Positions 33,263-42,800 of a DNA stretch of 64,000 bases are shown here, in pieces (position 1 is the first letter of the stretch; each line of letters begins with the position of its first letter). The notes under the pieces were generated by a model. The model saw only the letters and a program-made list of their open reading frames with translations, was not told the origin of the DNA and searched no databases. The position numbers were made by a program, and so were the translations under genes. Source of the stretch: Nonomuraea typhae (GTDB lineage: Bacteria; Actinomycetota; Actinomycetes; Streptosporangiales; Streptosporangiaceae); NCBI RefSeq assembly GCF_009760925.1, contig NZ_VRLV01000009.1:310001-374000 (forward strand). Reading direction: 5' to 3'.

Positions 33263-33829
33263 ATGACTCGGATCATCGCGGGGAGCGCGGGTGGGCGCCG
33301 GTTGAGTGTGCCGCCGGGGCGGAATACGCGACCTACCAGCGACAGGGCAAGGGAAGGGATCTTCTCTACCCTTGACTCGCTGCACGGGTTGGCGGGCGCC
33401 CGGGTGATGGATCTGTTCGCGGGGTCGGGGGCGGTCGGGCTGGAGGCGTTGTCGCGCGGGGCCGTGCATGCGCTGCTGGTCGAGGCGGATGCCAAGGCTG
33501 TGCGGACTATTCGGGCGAATGTGGCGTCGCTAGGGCTGGCGGGGGCGCAGGTGGTGCCGGATCGGGTGGAGCGGGTGCTGGCCAAGCCCGCGGAGGCGGC
33601 GTACGACATCGTGTTCGCCGATCCGCCCTACGCCGTGTCCGATGACGAGGTGCGGGAGGTTCTGGTCGGGCTTAGGGACAACGGCTGGCTGGCGGAGGAT
33701 GCGCTGATCGCGGTTGAACGCGAGAGTCGGGGAAATGCCGTGATATGGCCGGAAGGCTACGTTGAGGAGAGGGTCCGTCGTTACGGCGAAGCGGCCGTTT
33801 GGTACGGTCGCGCCGCCAAGGACCCGTAA
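33263..33829 (+). CDS. rsmD: 16S rRNA (guanine(966)-N(2))-methyltransferase RsmD
   Basis: A 188-aa SAM-dependent methyltransferase modifying G966 of 16S rRNA. RIIAGSAGGRRLSVPPG and RPTSDRAREGIFSTLDS open the protein; DLFAGSGAVGLEALSRGA is the SAM loop; FADPPY is the N6/N2 amino-methyltransferase catalytic motif. Start ATG 33263 matches the family; ATG 33254, with GGGGAAG closer, would add three residues. coaD follows after 15 bp, a pair conserved in bacteria. Confidence 0.93.
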   Translation: MTRIIAGSAGGRRLSVPPGRNTRPTSDRAREGIFSTLDSLHGLAGARVMDLFAGSGAVGLEALSRGAVHALLVEADAKAVRTIRANVASLGLAGAQVVPDRVERVLAKPAEAAYDIVFADPPYAVSDDEVREVLVGLRDNGWLAEDALIAVERESRGNAVIWPEGYVEERVRRYGEAAVWYGRAAKDP

Positions 33830-33844
33830 GACTGGGAGGGCGTC

Positions 33845-34321
33845 TTGCGTCGCGTTGTCTGCCCGGGGTCGTTCGACCCCATCACCAACGGTCATCTCGA
33901 CATCATCATCCGGTCCGCCCGGCTGTATGACGAGGTGACCGTCGCGGTGCTCATCAACCTCGAGAAGAGCAGCCTGTTCACGGTCGACGAACGGATCGAC
34001 ATCCTGCAGACCGTGACCAAGGAGTTCCCCAACGTCAAGGTGCGGAAGTTCCACGGCCTGCTGGTCGACTTCTGCAAGCAGAACGACATCCCGGCCATCG
34101 TCAAGGGCATCCGGGTGGTCAGCGACTTCGACTACGAGTTGCAGATGGCCCAGCTCAACTACCGGTTGTCGGGGGTGGAGACGTTGTTCATGCCGACCAA
34201 CCCCGAGTACTCTTTCCTCTCGTCCAGCCGGGTAAAGGAGATCGCCCGCTACGGCGGCGATGTATCCGGCCTGGTCCCGGACCTGGTGCACAAGCTGCTC
34301 ATCGAGCGGCTCAGAGGCTGA
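33845..34321 (+). CDS. coaD: Phosphopantetheine adenylyltransferase
   Basis: A 158-aa nucleotidyltransferase catalysing the fourth step of coenzyme A synthesis. PGSFDPITNGHLDII holds the T/HxGH motif, and EYSFLSSSRVKEIARYGG holds the ISSTxxR-type motif. The start is TTG, with GGGAGG 6 nt upstream and family-typical RRVVCPGSFDP directly after, so the TTG is convincing. Length is normal. It lies 15 bp after rsmD in one operon. Confidence 0.95.
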   Translation: MRRVVCPGSFDPITNGHLDIIIRSARLYDEVTVAVLINLEKSSLFTVDERIDILQTVTKEFPNVKVRKFHGLLVDFCKQNDIPAIVKGIRVVSDFDYELQMAQLNYRLSGVETLFMPTNPEYSFLSSSRVKEIARYGGDVSGLVPDLVHKLLIERLRG

Positions 34322-34393
34322 CCGGGGCCTGGTATTCTTTCTATTCGGCCTTGTACGACGGCGATCGTTTCGCCATGCCTAGCGAGAGCAAGG

Positions 34394-34945
34394 ATGACTC
34401 AGCACCTAGACCCCCGCTCCCCATGGGTGATCTCCACCCATGACCTGGGCAGGCGGCCGGGCTCGATGCTGGAGCGCCACCTTTCGCTGCCGGCACCGGT
34501 GGATCTCGGCGTCGACATGATCGGTGTCCCCAAGGACGCCGAAGTCGAGCTGGATCTCCGGTTCGAAGCAGTGATGGAAGGCGTGCTCGTCAGTGGCACG
34601 GCGCGGGCCCCCCTTGCCGGGGAGTGCGCGCGGTGCCTCGACCCGATCTCCGATGAGATCGAAGTCGGGCTGCAGGAGCTGTTCTTCTACTCCGACGAGG
34701 ACGCCTCGGAGGAGGATTCGCTGCTCGACGGTGAGCTGCTGGACCTCGAGCCGACGTTCCGCGACGCGGCGGTGCTCGCACTGCCGTTGAGCCCGGTGTG
34801 CAGCGACGACTGCCAGGGGCTGTGCGTGGAGTGCGGGATCAGGCTGGCTGACGCCGGCCCGGATCACCGGCACGAGAAGATCGACGCCCGCTGGGCGTCG
34901 TTGCAAGGTCTGGTTACCGAGAACGATAACGATCAGGAGAAGTGA
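34394..34945 (+). CDS. YceD/DUF177 family protein
   Basis: A 183-aa DUF177 protein, linked to 23S rRNA/ribosome assembly in bacteria and plants. The core has CARCLDPISDEIEVGLQELF and later CSDDCQGLCVECG, giving a likely zinc site. It is immediately upstream of rpmF (1 bp between stop and start), the arrangement found nearly universally, which supports a role in 50S assembly. ATG 34394; AAGG directly before it is close for a ribosome-binding site. Confidence 0.9.
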   Translation: MTQHLDPRSPWVISTHDLGRRPGSMLERHLSLPAPVDLGVDMIGVPKDAEVELDLRFEAVMEGVLVSGTARAPLAGECARCLDPISDEIEVGLQELFFYSDEDASEEDSLLDGELLDLEPTFRDAAVLALPLSPVCSDDCQGLCVECGIRLADAGPDHRHEKIDARWASLQGLVTENDNDQEK

Positions 34946-34946
34946 C

Positions 34947-35126
34947 GTGGCCGTCCCGAAGCGAAAGATGTCGCGGAGCAACACCCGCGCCCGTCGCTCC
35001 CAGTGGAAGACGACTGCTGTCGCGCTGGTGAGCTGCCCGCAGTGCCGTTCGCCGAAGCAGCCGCACATCGCCTGCCCGAGCTGCGGCACCTACAACCGCC
35101 GTCAGGTCATCGAGCCGTCTGCCTGA
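34947..35126 (+). CDS. rpmF: 50S ribosomal protein bL32
   Basis: A 59-aa ribosomal protein: AVPKRKMSRSNTRARRSQWK, then a zinc ribbon with Cys30, Cys33, Cys43 and Cys46 (CPQC and CPSC), ending RRQVIEPSA. This is the zinc-containing form. GTG start with AGGAGAAG upstream in the end of yceD. The gene is short and easily missed. Two hairpins follow. Confidence 0.96.
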   Translation: MAVPKRKMSRSNTRARRSQWKTTAVALVSCPQCRSPKQPHIACPSCGTYNRRQVIEPSA

Positions 35127-35145
35127 TTCGCAGAGTTGACGTGAT

Positions 35146-35179
35146 GCCGACCGGGTGCAATTGTGCCCCGGTCGGCGTT
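35146..35179 (+). terminator. Terminator 1 after rpmF
   Basis: GCCGACCGGG (35146-35155) pairs perfectly with CCCGGTCGGC (35167-35176) with an 11-nt loop; tail GTTAA is T-poor. It begins 20 nt after the stop. Confidence 0.65.
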
Positions 35180-35217
35180 AACGTCTGAGATGCGTGCGGT
35201 GGCGGTTCGCCCGCGGC

Positions 35218-35261
35218 CGTGGTGGACGCCGGGACACCATCCCCGACGCCCACCACGTTTT
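35218..35261 (+). terminator. Terminator 2 after rpmF
   Basis: CGTGGTGG (35218-35225) pairs with CCACCACG (35250-35257), followed by TTTT. With the hairpin at 35146 it makes a tandem terminator before rnc. Confidence 0.6.
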
Positions 35262-35314
35262 CGGGCATCTTTCACAGCCATCGCGCCATGTGAAGATGTC
35301 CGAGGAGGAAACAC

Positions 35315-36055
35315 GTGGGCGCAGGTCCTAAGCCGGTGGCCGTGGAGGTCGCCAGAGACGAGCTGGAGAAAGTCCTTTCGACGAGGCTCGACTCCGACAT
35401 TCTCGAGCGGGCGCTGACGCACCGCTCCTACGCGTACGAGAACGGCGGCCTGCCCACCAACGAGCGCCTGGAGTTCCTGGGCGACTCGGTGCTGGGCCTG
35501 GTGGTCACCGACACGCTGTATCGCAACCACCCCGATCTGCCCGAGGGCCAGCTGGCCAAGCTGCGGGCGGCGGTGGTCAACATGCGCGCGCTGGCCGACG
35601 TGGCCCGTTCCCTCGTGCTGGGCCGCTTCCTGCGGCTGGGCCGGGGCGAGGAGGGCACCGGCGGGCGGGACAAGTCCTCGATCCTGGCCGACACCCTCGA
35701 GGCGCTGATCGGCGCGATCTACGTGGACAAGGGCCTGGAAGAGGCGTTCCGCGTCGTGCACCTGTTGTTCGACCCGCTGATCGTGCGTTCGGCGTCGCTG
35801 GGCGCCGGGCTCGACTGGAAGACCTCGTTGCAGGAGCTGACCGCCTCCGAGGCGCTCGGCGTGCCCGAGTACCACGTCGAGGAGAGCGGCCCCGACCACG
35901 CCAAGTCGTTCACCGCGGTGGTCCGCGTGGGCGGCGAGTCCTACGGTTCCGGCACCGGCCGCAGCAAGAAGGAAGCCGAGCAGCAGGCGGCCGAGGCGGC
36001 CTGGACCCGGATCCGGGCCCGTCGCGAGCAGCGCGAGAGCCAGCCGGCCGGCTAG
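35315..36055 (+). CDS. rnc: Ribonuclease III
   Basis: A 246-aa endonuclease for double-stranded RNA (rRNA processing, mRNA decay). The catalytic signature is NERLEFLGDSVLG (about residues 50-62), and DTLEALIGAIYVDKG carries the second set of acidic metal ligands. A C-terminal dsRNA-binding domain (about 165-235) has KTSLQELTA and GSGTGRSKKEAEQQAAEAAW. GTG start at 35315 with GAGGAAAC upstream. Its TAG stop abuts the ATG of mutM with no gap, so the two are coupled. Confidence 0.95.
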   Translation: MGAGPKPVAVEVARDELEKVLSTRLDSDILERALTHRSYAYENGGLPTNERLEFLGDSVLGLVVTDTLYRNHPDLPEGQLAKLRAAVVNMRALADVARSLVLGRFLRLGRGEEGTGGRDKSSILADTLEALIGAIYVDKGLEEAFRVVHLLFDPLIVRSASLGAGLDWKTSLQELTASEALGVPEYHVEESGPDHAKSFTAVVRVGGESYGSGTGRSKKEAEQQAAEAAWTRIRARREQRESQPAG

Positions 36056-36898
36056 ATGCCCGAACTGCCTGAGGTAGAGGTCGTCCGCCGCGGCCTCGCG
36101 GAGTGGGTCACCGGGCGGGAGATCGCCGCGGCCGAGGTGCTGCATCCGCGTGCCATCAGGCGGCATGTCCCGGGCGCGGACGAGTTCGCCGCCCGGCTGA
36201 AGGGCCGCACGATCACCGCGGCCGAGCGCCGCGGCAAGTACCTGTGGCTGCCGCTCGGCTCCGGTGACGCGCTCCTGGCGCATCTGGGGATGAGCGGCCA
36301 GCTGCTCGTGGTGCCGCCGGACTCGCCGATGGAGAAGCATCTGCGGGTACGGCTGCGCTTCGCCGACGGCGGCCCCGACCTGCGCTTCGTCGACCAGCGC
36401 ACGTTCGGCCACGTCATGGTCACCCCGATGACCGGCGGCGTCCCTGAGCCGATCACGCACATCGCGCCGGACCCGTTCGAGGCGGCGTTCTCCGACGAGG
36501 TCTTCACCCGCAGGCTCAGGGCCAGGAACACCGAGGTCAAGCGGGCCCTGCTGGATCAGTCGCTGATCAGCGGCGTCGGCAACATCTATGCCGACGAGGC
36601 GCTGTGGCTGGCCAGGCTGCACTGGGCCCGTTCGACCCGCGCGCTCACCCGGCCCAAGATCGGCGAGTTGCTGGCCGGGGTCCGCGCGGTCATGAGCTCC
36701 GCCCTGGCCCAGGGCGGCACCTCGTTCGACAGCCTCTACGTCAACGTCAACGGTGAGAGCGGCTACTTCGAGCGTTCCCTCGAGGTGTACGGCCGGCGTG
36801 ACCTGCCGTGTTCCCGCTGCGGCACCCCGATCAGGCGTGACCCGTTCATGAACCGGTCGTCGTACTCCTGCCCCACTTGCCAGCGAAAGCCGCGCTGA
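36056..36898 (+). CDS. mutM: Formamidopyrimidine-DNA glycosylase
   Basis: A 280-aa bifunctional glycosylase/AP lyase removing 8-oxoguanine. It begins PELPEVEVVRRGL with the catalytic Pro2 and Glu3. The beta-hairpin Lys is in RRGKYLW. A C-terminal zinc finger (CSRC and CPTC) binds DNA. Length and motifs are complete. It starts on the base after the rnc stop. The last 53 bp, coding the zinc finger, are overlapped by the convergent MFS gene. Confidence 0.95.
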   Translation: MPELPEVEVVRRGLAEWVTGREIAAAEVLHPRAIRRHVPGADEFAARLKGRTITAAERRGKYLWLPLGSGDALLAHLGMSGQLLVVPPDSPMEKHLRVRLRFADGGPDLRFVDQRTFGHVMVTPMTGGVPEPITHIAPDPFEAAFSDEVFTRRLRARNTEVKRALLDQSLISGVGNIYADEALWLARLHWARSTRALTRPKIGELLAGVRAVMSSALAQGGTSFDSLYVNVNGESGYFERSLEVYGRRDLPCSRCGTPIRRDPFMNRSSYSCPTCQRKPR

Positions 36899-37979
36899 CC
36901 AGGGCCAGGGCGGCCCCGAGCCACATGACGGCCGGGATCGAGACGTGATCGACGACCTGGCCGCCGATGAGCGCGCCGGTGGCGATGGTGGCGTTGAACA
37001 CCGATGACAGCCACGCCATGCCGGCTTCTCCGCCGTTGGACTTGATCATCCAGAGCTGGGCGGTGACGGAGACGCCGCCGTAGGAGACGCCCCACAGCAC
37101 CACGAGCAGGAACGGGTCGCCGGCCAGCGGCAGCGTGACGGTGGCGACGGCGATGAGGATGCCGAGCCCGATCAGGGTGAGACGGGGGTTGCGCGGGGCC
37201 AGCCAGCCGGAGGCGAAGTTGCCGGCGACGCCGCCGAGGCCGTACACGAGCAGGGTGAGGCTGATGGCGGCGCCGCTGAGCTCGAGGAACGGCCGGACGT
37301 AGGTGTAGGCGGCGAAGTGGCCGATCACGAGCAGGCCGGTGGTGATGAGGACGCCGCGCAGGGCGGGGTCGCGCCAGACGCCGCCGAGGCGGAGGGCGCC
37401 GGTGGCGGGCAGCGGCGGCAGCGCGATCAGCAGGGCGACCATGACGGCCAGCGCGAGCAGGGCGATCACGCCGAAGGCCCAGCGCCAGTCGGCCATGGAG
37501 GCGATCAGGGTGCCGGCCGGCACGCCGGCCACGGAGGCCACGGAGACGCCTCCGGCGATCATCGCGGTGGCCCGGCCCACGGAGGCGTGGGGCACCAGCC
37601 GGACGGCCAGCGTCCCGGCGAAGGCCCAGAACCCGCCGATGCCCACGCCGGTGACCACCCGGGCGGCCATCAGCACCCAGAAGCTCGGCGCCAGGGCGGC
37701 GGCGAGGTTGGCCACCACCATCAGGGCCATCAACCCGGACAGCAGCCTCCGCCGGTCCACGCGCCCGGCGCCCGCCGCGATGGCCGGGGCGGCGATCGCG
37801 GCGATCAGGCCGGGCGCGGACATGGTCAATCCGGCCGTGCCGTCGGAGACGTCCAGGGCGGCGCCCATGGGCGTCAGGAGGCCGACGGGCAACATCTCAC
37901 TGGTCACCACGGTGAATGTGCCGACCGAGACCGTGACCACGGCTGGCCAATATGCCCTTGTCATCGCAAGTGTCGTCAT
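36846..37979 (-). CDS. MFS transporter, DHA1 (AraJ/arabinose-efflux-like) type
   Basis: A 377-aa drug-type transporter with about 12 membrane segments. N-terminal AVVTVSVGTFTVVTSEMLPVG is the typical opening of DHA1 exporters; the conserved GFWAFAGTLAVRLVP and AGVPAGTLIASMADWRWAF occur in the first half. I chose ATG 37979 because AGAGG lies 10 nt upstream; a GTG at 37985 is alternative. Divergent from a LysR gene across 79 bp, which probably controls it. The C-terminal 17 or so residues are antisense to the mutM zinc finger. Confidence 0.87.
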   Translation of the reverse strand: MTTLAMTRAYWPAVVTVSVGTFTVVTSEMLPVGLLTPMGAALDVSDGTAGLTMSAPGLIAAIAAPAIAAGAGRVDRRRLLSGLMALMVVANLAAALAPSFWVLMAARVVTGVGIGGFWAFAGTLAVRLVPHASVGRATAMIAGGVSVASVAGVPAGTLIASMADWRWAFGVIALLALAVMVALLIALPPLPATGALRLGGVWRDPALRGVLITTGLLVIGHFAAYTYVRPFLELSGAAISLTLLVYGLGGVAGNFASGWLAPRNPRLTLIGLGILIAVATVTLPLAGDPFLLVVLWGVSYGGVSVTAQLWMIKSNGGEAGMAWLSSVFNATIATGALIGGQVVDHVSIPAVMWLGAALALVSAAFAGKWGRSTTTGS

Positions 37980-38058
37980 GGTCACAGCCTCTGGACCAGG
38001 CGGCCCGGGAACAATGACGGAGCTCGAATCCTTGGTTTAGCTGGGCTAAGGAGTGTGG

Positions 38059-38949
38059 ATGGAGTTTCGTGAGCTGGAGACGTTCGTCGTGGTGAGCGAG
38101 GAGCTCCACTTCGCGCGGGCGGCCGAGCGTTTGTTCCTGTCCCCGGGCCGGGTCAGCCAGATCGTGCGCTCGCTGGAGCAGTCGATCGGCGCGCGGCTGT
38201 TCGACCGCACCAGCCGCCAGGTACGGCTGACGCCGCTCGGCGAGCGTTTCCTCACCGATCTGCGTCCCGCCTACGACGGGCTGAACGAGGCGGTCGGCCG
38301 GGCCCGCTCGGCGGCCAAGTGTGTGTACGGCCTGCTCAGGGTCGGATTCCTGGGCACGCCGTCGGAGGTGGTGACGCGCACGGTCGCCGCCTTCGAGAAG
38401 GGCTACCCGGAGTGCGCGGTCGAGATGGTGGAGATCCCGTTGTCCGACCCGTTCACCAAGGTCCGCGCGGGCCTGGTGGACGTGGCCTTCACGCTGCTGC
38501 CGGTGGACGAGCCCGACCTGCAGACCGGAGACCCGCTCAACCGGGAGGGGATGAAGCTCGCGCTGTCGCCCAGGCACCCGCTGGCGCGGCGGGCGGCCAT
38601 CGAGGCGGAGGAACTGGCCGGGATCCCGCTGGTCGGCCTGGAGGGGCCCGCTCCGCGCCGCTGGAAGACGCTCATCGCGCCCGAGGCCACGCCGGACGGC
38701 ACGCCGATTCCCGTAGGCTGCCGGGTGGCCACCACCCAGGAGGGGCTCACGCAGGTGGCGTTGAGCCGGGGCGGGATGCTCTTCTGCACGCCGACCGCCG
38801 CCTACCACGGCCGTGACGACGTGGTGTTCGTGCCCGTGACCGGGTTGCCGGCGTCGGAGCTGGGCCTGGTCTGGTCGCGGTCGGGGATGACGGCGACGGT
38901 CAGGGCGTTCAACGAAACCGCTGTCCAAAATGCGGAAAACTGGTCTTAA
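38059..38949 (+). CDS. LysR family transcriptional regulator
   Basis: A 296-aa LysR regulator. The winged-helix domain (residues about 1-60) has FRELETFVVVSEELHFARAA and RLFLSPGRVSQIVRSLEQSIG, then RLFDRTSRQVRLTPLG. The effector-binding domain (about 90-290) follows, with GLLRVGFLGTPSE. AAGGAG lies 5 nt before ATG 38059. Divergent from an MFS exporter and inserted, with it, between mutM and acyP, two genes that usually stand together, so the pair looks like an insertion into the core block. Confidence 0.9.
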   Translation: MEFRELETFVVVSEELHFARAAERLFLSPGRVSQIVRSLEQSIGARLFDRTSRQVRLTPLGERFLTDLRPAYDGLNEAVGRARSAAKCVYGLLRVGFLGTPSEVVTRTVAAFEKGYPECAVEMVEIPLSDPFTKVRAGLVDVAFTLLPVDEPDLQTGDPLNREGMKLALSPRHPLARRAAIEAEELAGIPLVGLEGPAPRRWKTLIAPEATPDGTPIPVGCRVATTQEGLTQVALSRGGMLFCTPTAAYHGRDDVVFVPVTGLPASELGLVWSRSGMTATVRAFNETAVQNAENWS

Positions 38950-38971
38950 ACTTACGGAGTGTGATCGGAAG

Positions 38972-39250
38972 ATGGGTGAGGACACCCGACTGACGGCCTG
39001 GGTGAAGGGCCGTGTCCAGGGCGTCGGCTTCCGGTGGTGGACCCGCGCGCGGGCCCTCGAGCTCGGTCTCACCGGGTGGGCGCGCAACATGGACGACGGC
39101 CGGGTCGAGGTCGTCGCGGAGGGATCGCGGGAGGCGTGCGTCAAGCTGCTTGAACTGCTGCGAGGTTGCGACACGCCGGGCAAGGTGACGAGAGTAGTGG
39201 AACGTTGGAGCGAAGCCCGAGGTAGTTTGGGCGGGTTTCTGGAGAGGTAG
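38972..39250 (+). CDS. acyP: Acylphosphatase
   Basis: A 92-aa enzyme hydrolysing carboxyl-phosphate bonds. GRVQGVGFRWW contains the catalytic Arg, and GWARNMDDGRVEVVAEG contains the catalytic Asn. ATG 38972 gives the usual length; longer starts reach into the LysR gene. Position between mutM and smc is typical in actinobacteria. Confidence 0.93.
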   Translation: MGEDTRLTAWVKGRVQGVGFRWWTRARALELGLTGWARNMDDGRVEVVAEGSREACVKLLELLRGCDTPGKVTRVVERWSEARGSLGGFLER

Positions 39251-39255
39251 CCCCT

Positions 39256-39284
39256 TTCGTTAAACCCCTCAAATAGGGTATATT
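39256..39284 (+). promoter_or_regulatory. Candidate promoter upstream of the 64-aa gene
   Basis: TATATT (39279-39284), 17 nt after TTCGTT (39256-39261), stands out as AT-rich in a GC-rich region. It would give a leader of about 150 nt before ATG 39441. The long leader contains no ORF I trust. Confidence 0.35.
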
Positions 39285-39440
39285 TGTATGTCGGGAGTGC
39301 CCACGGGTAGGTCTCTGCGGTGCGTTCGACTTGACCGCCCACACTGCCGGTGCGACTCTTGTTAGGTACCACGCGCACCCCTCCCGCGGAATAGAAGTGC
39401 GCGAACCAGTCTGGTCACTCAGCGTGGAGGACCCTTAACC

Positions 39441-39635
39441 ATGGCGAAGGCTCTACTCGGCCACGTCGGCGGTCCTGACCCTCGGATGGTCTCGGAGATG
39501 CGCCGTCTGCAGCAGCGTATTCGGGATCTGGAGGCAGAACTCATCCGGCTCCAGGCCCAGAATGACGCTCTTGCGGCGCAAACCCGTGACGAGGCACGGG
39601 GCCGTATGCAGGAGCGCGAGCCGGCACTCACCTGA
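39441..39635 (+). CDS. Small coiled-coil protein of unknown function upstream of smc
   Basis: A 64-aa protein beginning AKALLGHVGGPDPRMVSEM and continuing as one helix, RLQQRIRDLEAELIRLQAQN, with heptad-spaced Leu/Ile, so a short coiled coil. No membrane segment or cysteines. GGAGGACCC precedes the ATG. It has its own terminator (39657). From memory, close homologues are widespread in actinobacteria; the function is unknown to me. Confidence 0.8.
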   Translation: MAKALLGHVGGPDPRMVSEMRRLQQRIRDLEAELIRLQAQNDALAAQTRDEARGRMQEREPALT

Positions 39636-39656
39636 GTGATCGGAGCGCTACATCCA

Positions 39657-39690
39657 GGGACGTCTCGGCGAGGCGTCCCTTGTCATTTGT
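39657..39690 (+). terminator. Terminator of the 64-aa gene
   Basis: GGGACGTCTC (39657-39666) pairs with GAGGCGTCCC (39670-39679), one T-G wobble, GGC loop, followed by TTGTCATTTGT. It begins 21 nt after the stop. Confidence 0.75.
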
Positions 39691-39854
39691 CCGGAAATTT
39701 CACACTATCTACCAATTGTTCGCTGGCTATTCAAGCGCCCATCGCATAACCACCCGAGCCCGCCGCGCCGTACCGCAGACTGGTTGCTAGCCCGAGCACA
39801 AGGGCAGAGACCAGTAGGCTTTCCGGAACGTCGTCCACGGGAGGGGGTCATCGG

Positions 39855-42800
39855 GTGTACCTGAAGACCCTCACCCTGCGCGGATTCAAGTCGTTCGCCT
39901 CGGCCACGCTGCTGCGCCTCGAGCCAGGCATCACCTGCGTGGTCGGGCCCAACGGCTCCGGCAAGTCCAACGTCGTGGACGCCCTCGCCTGGGTCATGGG
40001 CGAGCACAGCGCCAAGTCGCTGCGCGGCGGCAAGATGGAAGACGTCATCTTCGCCGGCACCGCCAACCGGGCGCCGCTGGGCCGCGCCGAGGTCACGCTG
40101 ACCATCGACAACTCCGACGGGGCGCTGCCGATCGACTACACCGAGGTGACGATCAGCCGCCTCATGTTCCGCAGCGGGCAGAGCGAGTACGCCATCAACG
40201 GCGACACCTGCCGGCTGCTCGACATCCAGGAGCTGCTCTCCGACTCCGGCATCGGGCGTGAGATGCACGTCATCGTCGGCCAGGGCCAGCTCGACGCCGT
40301 CCTGCACGCCGGGCCCGAGGACCGCCGCGCCTTCATCGAAGAGGCCGCCGGCGTGCTCAAGCACCGCAAGCGCAAGGAGAAGGCGCTGCGCAAGCTGGAT
40401 GCGATGCAGGCCAACCTCACCCGCGTCCAGGACCTCGCCACCGAGCTGCGCCGCCAGCTCAAGCCGCTCGGCCGCCAGGCCGAGATCGCCCGCAAGGCCG
40501 CCGTCATCCAAGCCGACCTGCGCGATGCCCGCCTGCGCCTGCTCGCCGACGACGTCGGCATCCTGCGCGCCACGCTGGAACGCGAGGCCGCCGACGAGGC
40601 CGCGATCCTGACCCGGCGCGCCCAGGTCGAGAGGGATCTCGCCGAGGGCCAGCAGCGCGAGGCCGCACTGGAGAACGCCGAGACCGAGGCCCAGCCCCGC
40701 CTGTCGGCCGCCCAGGAGACCTACTACCGCCTGTCGTCGCTGCGCGAGCGCATCACCGGCCTGGAGCAGCTGGCCACGGAACGCCATCGCCACGCCGTGG
40801 ACGCCGCCGCCATCGAGCGCCGTGGCCGCGACCCGGAAGACCTCGAACGCGAGGCCGCCGAGGTGCGCGAGCAGGAGCTGATCCTGGGCGCCGAGCTGGA
40901 GCAGGCCCAGGACCTGCTGGAGGAGGCCGTCCAGCGGCGGGCCGAGGCCGAGGCCGCGCTCAGCGGCGAGGAGCAGCGCCTGGCCATGGCCGCCCGCGCC
41001 CAGGCCGACCGCCGCGAAGGGCTGGCCAGGCTGCGCGGCCAGGTCGACTCCGCGCGCAGCCGCGCCCGCGCGGCCGACGAGGAGATCGGCCGCCTCGCGC
41101 AGTCCGTGTTCGACGCCGCCGAGCGCGAGCGCACCGGCCGGCTGGAGCTGGAGGAGCGGCGGCGTGCCGAGCCGGAGGCCGACCCGGCCCTCGCCGAGGA
41201 GCTGGCCACCGCACAGGCGCTGGTCGAGGAGGCCAAGGCGGCCGCCGACGAGGCGCGCGCCGCGGTGGAGGAGGCCAAGGCCGGCCTCGACGCCCCTCGC
41301 GCGGCCCTGCAGGCCGCCAAGTCCGCAGTCGGTACGGCACGCGCGGCCGACCAGGAGGCCCAGCGTGCCGTCGCCGGTCTCCAGGCGCGCAGGGAGGCCC
41401 TGGAACTGGGCCTGGCCAAGGGCGCGGACGGCGGGGCCACGCTGCTGGAGGCGGACCTGGCCGGGGTGCTGGGCCCGCTGGCCGCCGAACTGACCGTCGC
41501 CCCGGGCGCCGAGCACGCCATCGCCGCCGTGCTGGGCCCGGTGGCCGAGGCGGTCGTGGTGAAGTCGCTGGACACCGTGGTGGAAGCCTTCGAGCTGCTC
41601 AGGGCCGGCGAGGGCGGCCGGGCAACCGTCCTGGTGGCCGGCGAGGGCGGCACGGGACCGGGAGAAGGCGGCACGGGAGCAGGAGAGAGCGTCGCGGGAG
41701 CAGGTGTACGCGGCGCGGGCGCGGGTGCAAGCGGCGCGGGTGCAAGCGGCGCAGGCGGGCAGGCCGGGGTTCGGCCTCCGCTCACCGCGGGCACGTGGGC
41801 CACGGAGCTGGTGACCGTGCCCGATCACCTCCGGGCCGCGCTGGACCACCTGCTGGCCGGCGTCGTCGTGGTCGACGACCTCGCGACCGCCCGGGAGATC
41901 GTGGAGCGCCACCCCGACCTGCGGGCCGTCACCAAGGACGGCGACCTGCTCGGCGCCCACCTGGCCGGCGGCGGAGCGGCGGGCGGCTCTTCCGTGCTGC
42001 AGATGCGCTCGGCCCTCGACCAGGCCACGGCCGACCTGGAGGCGGCGCGGCGCACCGCCGAGGAGAGCGCCGGGCGTTTCGAGCAGGCCATGGAGGCCGA
42101 GCACGCGGCGCAGTCCGGCCTGGAGGCGGCTCAGGCGCACGTGAGCGAGGTCCAGAGCGCCGTCAGCACCGCCCAGGCGGGCCTCAGCTCCGCCCAGGGC
42201 GCCCTCGACCAGGTCAGGACCCGCCAGCGCGAGGCCGATCAGCGCAACGCCGCCGCCGCCAAGCGGCTGGCCCAGCTCGAAGCCGCCGCCCAGGCCGCCG
42301 CCGACGAGGCCGCCCGCCTGGCCAGAAGCGTCGCCGCCGCCGAGGAGGCGCGCGCCGAGGCGCTGGAAGAGGTGGCCGAGCTGGAGGTGCGCCTGGCCGA
42401 GGCCGAGTACGCCGGGGAGCTGGAGGCGGAGCCCACCACGGACGCTCGTGACGAGCTGGCCGAGGCCACGAACCTGGCCAGGCAGCGCGAGATGGAGTCC
42501 CGCCTGCAGGTGCGCACGGCGGAGGAGCGGGTCAAGGGCATCGAGGGCAAGGCCGACGGCCTGATCCGGGCGGCGCAGCGGGAGCGGCAGGAACGTGCCC
42601 AGGCCGCCGCCCAGCGGGCCAGGCGCCGCCGGCAGGCGGTGGTGGCCGAGGCCGTGGCCAAGGGCGCCAAGCGGGTGCTCGGGGCGCTGGCCGCCTCGAT
42701 CGAGTTGGCCGCCCGCGAGCGTGACGAGGCCGATCTGGCCAGGGTGGCGATCGACGCCGAGCTGAAGCAGGTGCGCCTGCGGGTGCGCGAGCTCACCCAG

